The notes under the pieces: generated by a model
The model's input: only the letters and a program-made list of their open reading frames with translations
Database searches by the model: none
Told to the model about the DNA's origin: nothing
Translations under genes and position numbers: made by a program
Part shown: positions 1-5,393 of the stretch, in pieces
How the letters are laid out: each line of letters begins with the position of its first letter
Numbering within the stretch: position 1 is the stretch's first letter
From: Candidatus Bathyarchaeota archaeon
GTDB lineage: Archaea; Thermoproteota; Bathyarchaeia; Bathyarchaeales; UBA233
Length of the DNA stretch: 5,393 nt
Reading direction: 5' to 3'
NCBI GenBank assembly: GCA_029907045.1
Contig: JARYMR010000097.1
Location: forward strand, 1 to 5,393

Positions 1-2861
1 ATTTCATCTTTTTCGATAGCATTATATGGACAGATGCTTATACAAAGTCCGCATCCAACACACCTGTTTTCATCAATGTATGACACTATGCCCTCAGTTT
101 CCAACGTCTTTTTAGACAATATGGTAGCGGCTCTAACTGCAGCTCCACAAGCCTGAGTGATGCTTTCGTCAATAAATTTCGGCCAATGCGCCATACCGCA
201 AAGGAAGACACCATCTGTCGCAAAATCTAGCGGTCGGAGTTTCATGTGAGCTTCTAGGAAGAACCCATCCTTTGTTAGCGGCACTTTAAGCATTTCTGCT
301 ATACGCTTATTATCTGGGTTTGGAATAGTAGCTACGCTTAAAGCTAGAATATCTGTTTCAATAGAAAACCATATTTTTAAGATAGGTTCCCAAAATGTTA
401 CTTGAAGCCTTCCATCTTCAACCGTTACTTTTGGTTTTCTGCTGTCATCATAATTTATGAAAAGAACGCCTTTTTCCGCTGCTTGGCGGTAGTATTCTTC
501 TTTAAATCCGTATGTTCTAATGTCTTTGTAAAGCACATAAACTTCAGTTTCTGGAGACAACGCCTTGATTCTCAACGCGTTTTTTATCGCGTGAGAACAA
601 CATATCCTTGAACAGTTTGGTCGCGTTTCATTTCTTGAGCCTACGCATTGAATCATGACAACGTTCTTAGCGTTAAATTCGCCTTTTGCAAGTTTTTCTT
701 CTAATTCACGTTGCGTTGAAACTCTTGGGTCAACTCCGTAAAGATATTCGGTTGGCTTATATTCCAAGGCTCCCGTCGCCACTATGATGACGCCGTGTTC
801 GATTTGTTTCTCATTTACATTAGAGCGAATGGTTGTCTTAAAGTTTCCAACGTATCCATCAATGTCAATTATTTCTGTGTTAAGATGAACATGAATTTTA
901 TCGTTTTCATAAATATTTTTAATGAGAGAGTTTAACATCTCTTTTGGATTTTTAGCTTCTAATAAGTAATGGATATGGCGCATGTGACCTCCAAGTTCTT
1001 TCTCCCTCTCAATCAAGTGTACTTCAAAACCCTGCCTTGCCAACTCTAAAGCCGCAGTCATACCAGAGACTCCGCCACCGATGACCAGGCCTATAGGGAT
1101 TATGCTCGTTACTGGCTTTTTCAAAGGTTCCAACTTCTGTGCCTTTGCAACAACCGCTCTGACAAGGTCTTTGGCTTTTTCCGTTGCCTCTTTGGGCGTG
1201 TGCATGTGCACCCAGCTGCACTGGTCTCGGATGTTCGCCATCTCAAAAAGGTATGGGTTTAAGCCAGCTTCGCGCACGGTTTCCCTAAACAAAGGCTCAT
1301 GAGTACGAGGAGTACAAGAAGCAACAACAACACGATTAAGATTATACTCCTTTATCTTCTCCCTTATCCTCGCCTGAGTATCCTGAGAACACGTGTAAAG
1401 GTTCTCTTCCGCGTAAACCACATTAGGCAGTTTCTTTGCATATTCAACAACTTCTGGGACGTTTACTATTCCACCTATGTTTATTCCACAGTGACAAACA
1501 AATACGCCTATACGCGGCTCTTCTTGACTTACGTCTCTTTCAGGCATATACTCCTTGACTGTTACCATTTTCCCCCTTTCGGAAGCTATTGTAGCTGAGG
1601 CCTTTGCTGCTGCAGCGCTTGCCTGTGCTACGCTTTCAGGGATATCTTTTGGTGCAGCAAAGGCTCCGCATACGAATATGCCTGGCTTTGAAGTTTCTAT
1701 AGGTGAGAAAGCGTCAGTTTGGCAAAAGCCGTATCTGTTAAGCTTTATACCTAAAACCTCAGCTAGTTTTTCAAAGTTTTTGGGAGGCTGCATGCCCACA
1801 GATAGAACAACCATGTCGAATTCTTCAGTTTTTGGTTCTTCGTCTTCTACATAGTTTACAAAAAGATTGTTTGTCAACGGGTCTTCTTCTACGCTTGCAA
1901 CTCTTGACCTTACAAATCTTATGCCATACTCCTCTTTAGCACGGTTATAATAAGCGTCAAACTCTTTACCATAAGCCCTTATATCCATATAAAAAATTGC
2001 ACAATCTAACTTGATGGGAGCATGCTCATTAGCTATAATCGCTTCTTTGATGCTGTACATGCAGCAAGCAGCAGAGCAGTAGTTATTTCCAATTTGAGCA
2101 TCACGCGAACCTACGCACTGGATAAAAGCGATTTTTCTGGGGACTTCACCATCGGACGGTCTTAGAATTAATCCTCCGTAAGGACCTGAAGCATTTAATA
2201 TACGCTCGAATTCTATGCTTGTAACTACGTTTTGGAAACGTCCATAACCATATTCTTTTTTTAGCCTAGCATCTAGGGGTTCGAAACCAGAAGCCAGAAT
2301 AATTGAGCCCACTTTTAAGGCTGCTTCGGTGTCTTCTTGCTCATATTCAACTGCCTTTGCTTTACAGACTTCTTGGCAGATACCGCAACCAATACACTTT
2401 TCCCGGTCTATTAAATATTTCAAAGGCACCGCTTGGGGATATTCAATGTAGATGGCGCTTCTATCGCTTAGGTCTTTATTGTATGCATCTACTGCTTCTA
2501 CGGGGCATTTTTGTGCACACAAACCGCATCCATTGCATTTTTCCTCGTTTACGTAACGACTCCTTTTTTGAATTTTAACTTCAAAATTTCCAACTTCGCC
2601 GTTCAGCCCAGTTACCTGCGCATTTGTTATTAGAGTTATATTCGGGTGTCTACCAGCCTCCACGAGTTTAGGTGCGAGAATACACATTGAGCAGTCGTTT
2701 GTTGGGAAGGTTTTATCAAGTTGCGCCATCACTCCACCTATACTTGGAGACTGGTCTATTAAGTAAACCTTGAATCCGGAATCCGCAATGTCTAAAGCTG
2801 CTTGGATCCCGGCAACTCCTCCACCAATAACGAGAACTGTTCCAATTTTTTCCTCTGTCAA
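1..2861 (-). CDS. hdrA: Double-module HdrA-like FAD/iron-sulfur protein (3' end beyond window)
   Basis: HdrA-family flavoprotein: known members move electrons between a bifurcating FAD and several [4Fe-4S] clusters in soluble complexes. The frame is open for 953 codons from TTG at 2859-2861 to the window edge. Module 1: FAD Rossmann motif GGGVAG (13-18), the HdrA hallmark NDCSMCILAPK (55-65), two ferredoxin motifs (C109/112/115/119 and C156/159/162/166, the second ending CK instead of CP), QCVGSRD (248-254), a CSAACC cluster (262-267) and a CGAF C-terminal flavin motif (398). Module 2: HdrA N-domain motifs CHCG (456-459), YTCSQD (C491), SCTPRTHEP (C516) and DQCSWVH (C548), then a second Rossmann GGGVSG (595-600), QCVGSRN (C739), a CSRICC cluster (750-755) and a further ferredoxin motif (C934/937/940/944). 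Module 2 lacks the DCSxCILxPK motif. Canonical HdrA is about 650 residues, so this is a tandem form like BamE or a fused QmoA plus QmoB. The start is set by a strong Shine-Dalgarno six bases upstream. It directly follows mvhD, its expected electron partner. Family assignment is very secure; the physiological reaction is not. Confidence 0.95.
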   Translation of the reverse strand, partial: MTEEKIGTVLVIGGGVAGIQAALDIADSGFKVYLIDQSPSIGGVMAQLDKTFPTNDCSMCILAPKLVEAGRHPNITLITNAQVTGLNGEVGNFEVKIQKRSRYVNEEKCNGCGLCAQKCPVEAVDAYNKDLSDRSAIYIEYPQAVPLKYLIDREKCIGCGICQEVCKAKAVEYEQEDTEAALKVGSIILASGFEPLDARLKKEYGYGRFQNVVTSIEFERILNASGPYGGLILRPSDGEVPRKIAFIQCVGSRDAQIGNNYCSAACCMYSIKEAIIANEHAPIKLDCAIFYMDIRAYGKEFDAYYNRAKEEYGIRFVRSRVASVEEDPLTNNLFVNYVEDEEPKTEEFDMVVLSVGMQPPKNFEKLAEVLGIKLNRYGFCQTDAFSPIETSKPGIFVCGAFAAPKDIPESVAQASAAAAKASATIASERGKMVTVKEYMPERDVSQEEPRIGVFVCHCGINIGGIVNVPEVVEYAKKLPNVVYAEENLYTCSQDTQARIREKIKEYNLNRVVVASCTPRTHEPLFRETVREAGLNPYLFEMANIRDQCSWVHMHTPKEATEKAKDLVRAVVAKAQKLEPLKKPVTSIIPIGLVIGGGVSGMTAALELARQGFEVHLIEREKELGGHMRHIHYLLEAKNPKEMLNSLIKNIYENDKIHVHLNTEIIDIDGYVGNFKTTIRSNVNEKQIEHGVIIVATGALEYKPTEYLYGVDPRVSTQRELEEKLAKGEFNAKNVVMIQCVGSRNETRPNCSRICCSHAIKNALRIKALSPETEVYVLYKDIRTYGFKEEYYRQAAEKGVLFINYDDSRKPKVTVEDGRLQVTFWEPILKIWFSIETDILALSVATIPNPDNKRIAEMLKVPLTKDGFFLEAHMKLRPLDFATDGVFLCGMAHWPKFIDESITQACGAAVRAATILSKKTLETEGIVSYIDENRCVGCGLCISICPYNAIEKDE

Positions 2862-3632
2862 TTATTGAACCTCCATGGCTTTATAAAGCGGGGTTACTCC
2901 ATCCACGCTGTCCAAGGCTATCATTCCTTTTCTGCGCATGTTCAAAATGTGGCGGAGCACAATTGCGGGTTTCATGTTTAGAATTTCAGCCAATTCCTTG
3001 ACCGAAGATGGCTTCTTTTTAGTTAAAAGGAGTATTTTATGACGAATGAACTCTGCTTTGATGATATCCTCTAACAATGTTTCAAATTCTTCCTTAGAAA
3101 ATCTTTTACCGTAAACGTTTCCAGTTCTTGTTAGTTCTGCTTCTTTTCCAATCCAAGCCTTTAGACGGAAACTTGCGGCTACATTTTTAGCTGCCAATAC
3201 ATTTTCAAAAACTTTTGCATCATATTTCTCCTTTGATAAGGGTGAAGGCCCCAGCCTTTCTAACTGCTCCACGAAATCTCCCAGAATTTTAACAAATCTT
3301 ATTTCTTCCAAGGGTGAAACCAAACGTAACCGTAAACGTTCAGGTTCCAAATTTGCCAGAGCAAGTAACTTCTTTAATGTGTAAACTGTGGACTGGGCGT
3401 AAATATAGCCTTCAATAAAATGGCAGTCGGGAGGGGCACAACCAACTAGCAAGACACCCTCTACGCCTTTAATAAACGCTTCAAGCACGATAACTGGATC
3501 TAATCTTCCAATGCATTTCACATTAACGACATTTACTTTAGCAACTTTTTGGATTCCGCTAAAAGATAATTCTTGATCACTAAAAGCCCAATTGCAAACG
3601 AAGCAAACAATTTTCGGCTTTACAAAACTCAA
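2862..3632 (-). CDS. mvhD: MvhD-like [2Fe-2S] electron-transfer subunit with C-terminal winged-helix-like domain
   Basis: MvhD (hydrogenase delta subunit) proteins carry a [2Fe-2S] cluster and pass electrons into HdrA. From the TTG at 3630-3632 the product is 256 residues; classical MvhD is about 140. Residues 1-140 match the family: PKIVCFVCNW (6-15), KCIGRLDP (C40), VGCAPPDCHFIEG (C65, C70) and EPERLRL. As I recall the family, the first motif is normally FCCNWC. Here it reads FVCNWA, so two usual cysteines are V and A, while C10 is an extra cysteine three residues before C13. Residues about 184-251 form an added helical domain with a helix-turn-helix look (SSVKELAEILNMKPAIVLRH, then a basic RRKG wing). 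The start is chosen because GGGGGATGA precedes this TTG; a GTG at 3660-3662 would add ten residues, overlap the upstream gene and has no Shine-Dalgarno. The gene begins four bases after the gltD-like stop and abuts hdrA. Confidence 0.9.
   Translation of the reverse strand: MSFVKPKIVCFVCNWAFSDQELSFSGIQKVAKVNVVNVKCIGRLDPVIVLEAFIKGVEGVLLVGCAPPDCHFIEGYIYAQSTVYTLKKLLALANLEPERLRLRLVSPLEEIRFVKILGDFVEQLERLGPSPLSKEKYDAKVFENVLAAKNVAASFRLKAWIGKEAELTRTGNVYGKRFSKEEFETLLEDIIKAEFIRHKILLLTKKKPSSVKELAEILNMKPAIVLRHILNMRRKGMIALDSVDGVTPLYKAMEVQ
2868..2874 (-). promoter_or_regulatory. Shine-Dalgarno site of hdrA
   Basis: Minus-strand GGAGGTT lies inside the last codons of mvhD, six bases before the TTG at 2859-2861. 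It is the best ribosome-binding site in the window and decides the TTG start of hdrA, because the next codon upstream in the same frame is the TAA of mvhD. Confidence 0.8.
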
Positions 3633-3636
3633 AAAC

Positions 3637-3645
3637 TCATCCCCC
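3637..3645 (-). promoter_or_regulatory. Shine-Dalgarno-like site deciding the mvhD start
   Basis: Minus-strand GGGGGATGA overlaps the stop codon of the gltD-like gene and sits four bases before the TTG at 3630-3632. It resembles the archaeal consensus GGAGGTGA. No such purine run precedes the alternative GTG at 3660-3662, and a TAA two codons before that GTG blocks any longer start. Confidence 0.5.
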
Positions 3646-4956
3646 AAATCCTGCCAGAGCACAACTTATTATTTGCTCGTTCGTTGAATGTTCCATTTTA
3701 ATTGCATTTTCTGGGCAATGGGCAGCGCATATTCCACATCCTTTACAGAGCTCTTCATTGGCTTGTGCTATTCCTTTTTCGTTCTTGCTCATTGCGTTGA
3801 ACGGACAAATTGACGTACAGACGCCGCAGCCACTGCATATGTTTTCATTAATTATAGGCTTGTCTGCTTCACAAAAGCCTGTTTTTGCAAGGCATTCAGT
3901 GCATGGTCCACAAACAAGGCATCGGAATGCTTCAAACTTTGCCTTCCGTTTAATTTTTTCCAGAGCTTCTGCAAACTCTTCAAAGCTTATTCTAGGTTTG
4001 GGTTCGCCTTTCTTAAGGGCATATCTTTGCGGCTTTTTTTCGACACCTTCCCAGTTCTTAATCCATGTAGTTTCCTCAATTTCTTCCCTTTCAGCTCTTA
4101 AGTCTTGGCCATTCAGGTAACGGTGAATTAAGGCAGCTGCACGCTTTCCAGAGGCAACAGCAGCGATAATTCCTGCTGGTTTTTCTTTAATCGAATCGCC
4201 TCCAGCAAAAATGCCAGGTATCTTTGTTTCCAATGTTATTGGATTAACCAGTATTGTAAAAGCCCCTGATTCTTTACTCAATAGTTCTGAAGGTAAAGGT
4301 GGCGATTCTGATAGCTTTCCAATAGCTATGAAAACTGCTTCGTATCCTTCTTTTCGCAAACCGTCTAAATCTATGTCTTTTCCAAATTCAACGCCATATT
4401 TAATTTTCACACCTAAATCTTGAATATAGGCTATCTCGTTGGACACGACAAATTTTTCAAGAAGTTGGTCAGGTATTCTGTACCGCATCATCCCACCTGC
4501 TTCTTGCGTACGTTCAAAAACAATGACAGGATAACCAAGCTTAATAAGTTCGTAAGCTGCAGCAAGCCCAGCTGGGCCAGCTCCAATAATGGCTATCTTT
4601 TTGCTATATCTCTGAGGTATAGGTTCGCCCCTTACACGCCCTTGTTCTCGTTCAACATCGGCAACTACCTTTTTCAAAGAGCGTATTGCCACTGCTTGCT
4701 CCACATTTTTTCTTGCACAAGCTTTTTCACAAGGGGCAAAACAAACTCTTCCACAAATGGCTGGAAAAGGCATATCTTTCCTTATGACTTCCACAGCTTC
4801 CTTGAATTTGCCCATCTGAATCAGAGAAACATATGCTTGAACGTTAACAAGGGCTGGACAAGCCGCACGGCAAGGCGGCAACTTCCTAACTTTCTGCAAA
4901 CTCTTTTCCATTTGCGAGTCAACCTTTTTAGAAGTTAATTTTAGTGCGCTGTCCAA
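3637..4956 (-). CDS. GltD/NfnB-like FAD and ferredoxin protein lacking the NAD(P)H domain
   Basis: Relative of the glutamate synthase small subunit and NfnB, 439 residues. The N-terminal cysteine domain (about 27-100) has PPCRAACP (C29, C33) and PFPAICGRVCFAPCEKAC (C68, C72, C76, C80), the usual [4Fe-4S] ligands of this family. The FAD Rossmann motif GAGPAG is at 125-130, the ribose-binding acidic residue is probably E148, and the C-terminal flavin motif GIFAGGD ends at 254. Family members place an NAD(P)H-binding Rossmann domain of well over 100 residues between AIG (here 211-213) and that flavin motif. Only 37 residues separate them here and no second glycine-rich motif is present, so pyridine-nucleotide use looks lost. 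The C-terminus has a cysteine-rich segment (C356, 359, 362, 365, 372) and two ferredoxin motifs (C384/387/390/394 and C414/417/420/424). The start is TTG at 4954-4956, with AGGTTA nine bases upstream; ATG at 4909-4911, after GGTTGA, would remove 15 residues and is a fair alternative. It probably feeds or drains electrons of the HdrA-MvhD pair downstream. It should not be named glutamate synthase: no large subunit is nearby. Confidence 0.9.
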   Translation of the reverse strand: MDSALKLTSKKVDSQMEKSLQKVRKLPPCRAACPALVNVQAYVSLIQMGKFKEAVEVIRKDMPFPAICGRVCFAPCEKACARKNVEQAVAIRSLKKVVADVEREQGRVRGEPIPQRYSKKIAIIGAGPAGLAAAYELIKLGYPVIVFERTQEAGGMMRYRIPDQLLEKFVVSNEIAYIQDLGVKIKYGVEFGKDIDLDGLRKEGYEAVFIAIGKLSESPPLPSELLSKESGAFTILVNPITLETKIPGIFAGGDSIKEKPAGIIAAVASGKRAAALIHRYLNGQDLRAEREEIEETTWIKNWEGVEKKPQRYALKKGEPKPRISFEEFAEALEKIKRKAKFEAFRCLVCGPCTECLAKTGFCEADKPIINENICSGCGVCTSICPFNAMSKNEKGIAQANEELCKGCGICAAHCPENAIKMEHSTNEQIISCALAGFGG

Positions 4957-4957
4957 T

Positions 4958-4987
4958 ATATTAAGTAACCTAAATTAAACTTAACAT
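4958..4987. repeat. Imperfect inverted repeat before the gltD-like gene
   Basis: Nine-base arms at 4958-4966 (atattaagt) and 4979-4987 (acttaacat) match at eight of nine positions around a 12-base spacer, so arm centres are 21 bases apart, about two helical turns. It lies between the nearer TATA-like box and the TTG start. It could be an operator for a dimeric regulator. In the transcript it could fold as a nine-pair stem with one G-U pair whose loop and 3' arm edge hold the weak AGGTTA ribosome site. The surroundings are very AT-rich, so chance is a serious alternative. Confidence 0.3.
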
Positions 4988-5000
4988 AAATATGACCGAA

Positions 5001-5038
5001 GATAAATATATACAAAAAAGGCAGAATATATAAAAAGA
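5001..5038 (-). promoter_or_regulatory. Archaeal-type promoter region with two TATA-like boxes
   Basis: On the minus strand TCTTTTTATATATTC (5024-5038) and GTATATATTTATC (5001-5013) both resemble the archaeal TATA box. With the usual spacing of about 26 bases, initiation would fall near 5003 or near 4981, giving leaders of roughly 25-50 bases before the TTG at 4954-4956. The position upstream of the operon supports it, but low-complexity AT sequence makes the exact element uncertain. Confidence 0.45.
5014..5036 (-). terminator. T-tract terminator candidate after the gcvH-like gene
   Basis: Minus-strand runs of five T (5032-5036) and six T (5014-5019) follow the gcvH-like stop by 17-39 bases. 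Archaeal RNA polymerase often terminates at such T-tracts without a hairpin, and I see no strong stem here. The tracts overlap the candidate promoter of the next gene, so some read-through into the operon is possible. Confidence 0.35.
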
Positions 5039-5052
5039 TACGGTTAATGTAG

Positions 5053-5393
5053 CTACTCGCGGAGTCTACCCTCAAGTTTGCTTACCCATTTGTTATATTC
5101 TCTTGAGCTTAGCAGAGTTTTCAATTCCTCTTCCAGGACCAGCGAGTTTTTGGGTTTAATTTCAATAATCCAGCCTTTTTCGTAGGGGTCTTCGTTTATT
5201 ATGTAGGGTTTTTCTTTCAATTCTTCGTTAACTTTAACGATTTTGCCGCTTACGGGCGCGTATAAGTCGAACATAAACATCCATGTTTCAGCCACACCGA
5301 AAGGCTCCATTTTGCCAATTTCTTTCCCAACGTTTTCGGTGATGACTTGGGCTATGCCTTTCAAGTGTCTTTGAGCGTAGTCTGAAACTCCTA
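5053..5393 (-). CDS. GcvH-like protein without the lipoyl lysine (5' end beyond window)
   Basis: Glycine cleavage system H proteins carry lipoate on a lysine and shuttle the aminomethyl group between P, T and L proteins. The 112 residues in the window align well with the family: VSDYAQ near the visible start, EPFGVAET, FDLYAPVSGKIVKVNEEL, and NEDPYEKGWIIEIKP near the C-terminus. The initiation codon and perhaps 25-35 residues lie beyond the window; the TTG at 5362-5364 is internal because family-conserved sequence continues upstream of it. In a normal H protein the hairpin reads ESVKA before the DLYAP segment. Here it is ETWMF, with methionine (codon at 5278-5280) at the lysine position and flanking Trp and Phe residues. 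Lipoylation there is therefore impossible. No other glycine-cleavage gene is visible. It may have been repurposed as a binding or scaffold protein, possibly for the Hdr-type complex encoded downstream, but that is inference from position only. Confidence 0.88.
   Translation of the reverse strand, partial: GVSDYAQRHLKGIAQVITENVGKEIGKMEPFGVAETWMFMFDLYAPVSGKIVKVNEELKEKPYIINEDPYEKGWIIEIKPKNSLVLEEELKTLLSSREYNKWVSKLEGRLRE

Noticed and set aside
1081..1854. Three plus-strand open frames (1081-1302, 1299-1598, 1555-1854) in a row
   Set aside because: All are antisense to hdrA codons whose protein motifs are strongly conserved (second Rossmann fold, CTPRTHEP, CHCG); no promoter or ribosome site supports them.
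2686..2692. Selenocysteine (in-frame TGA) at an HdrA or MvhD cysteine site
   Set aside because: The HdrA cysteine codons are ordinary TGC/TGT, for example in NDCSMC, and no in-frame TGA occurs inside any of the genes.
1..2861. Possible frameshift or broken hdrA, because the region shows many short open frames
   Set aside because: Codon-by-codon translation from 2861 to 3 on the minus strand has no stop and keeps family motifs in one frame from end to end; the gene merely runs off the window.
3758..4120. Plus-strand open frame of 120 codons
   Set aside because: It is antisense to the ferredoxin-bearing C-terminus of the gltD-like gene, and the sense frame explains the sequence fully.
4420..4938. 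Plus-strand open frame of 172 codons
   Set aside because: It lies wholly antisense to the conserved N-terminal and FAD domains of the gltD-like gene and its translation shows no recognisable motif; it is a shadow frame.
3637..4956. Glutamate synthase small subunit (gltD) as the functional name
   Set aside because: The NAD(P)H domain is absent, extra ferredoxin clusters are present, and the neighbours are Hdr-type genes rather than gltB.
5053..5364. A complete 103-residue gcvH-like gene starting at TTG 5362-5364
   Set aside because: Family sequence (GVSDYAQ) continues in frame upstream to the window edge, so that TTG is an internal leucine and the gene is cut by the window.

Overview
The window (about 40% G+C) looks like part of the chromosome of an anaerobic archaeon. 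Points in favour are AT-rich TATA-box-like elements upstream of an operon, frequent TTG starts, T-tract ends, and an all-iron-sulfur/flavin gene set typical of Hdr-based energy metabolism. The lineage cannot be fixed from this sequence; an uncultured Thermoproteota/Bathyarchaeia-type genome is a reasonable guess only. Every gene lies on the minus strand, so transcription runs from high to low coordinates. The window is gene-dense: the only real gap is 96 bases (4957-5052), and no stretch over 300 bases lacks a gene.

In transcription order: (1) 5393-5053, the 3' part of a GcvH-like (glycine cleavage H protein fold) gene whose lipoyl-lysine position is methionine; (2) 5052-4957, a short AT-rich gap with T-tracts, two TATA-like boxes and an imperfect inverted repeat; (3) 4956-3637, a GltD/NfnB-like flavoprotein with an N-terminal cysteine domain, one FAD Rossmann fold and C-terminal ferredoxin clusters, but without the usual NAD(P)H-binding domain; (4) 3632-2862, an MvhD-like [2Fe-2S] electron-transfer protein with a C-terminal winged-helix-like domain; (5) 2861-1, a very long HdrA-like flavoprotein (at least 953 residues, running off the window) made of two HdrA modules in tandem. 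I checked this last frame codon by codon and it is open throughout.

Genes 3-5 are packed with almost no spacing (4 bases between gltD-like and mvhD, none between mvhD and hdrA) and are almost certainly one operon encoding one multi-cofactor complex. By analogy with MvhADG-HdrABC, QmoABC and the BamE/BamF pair of class II benzoyl-CoA reductase, the HdrA-like protein would be the flavin-based electron-distribution or bifurcation core and the MvhD-like protein the wire into it. The GltD-like protein would be an extra FAD/Fe-S module that seems unable to use NAD(P)H itself. The electron donor and acceptor subunits are not in the window. Whether the GcvH-like gene belongs functionally to this complex is open, but its lost lipoyl site argues against an ordinary glycine-cleavage role.
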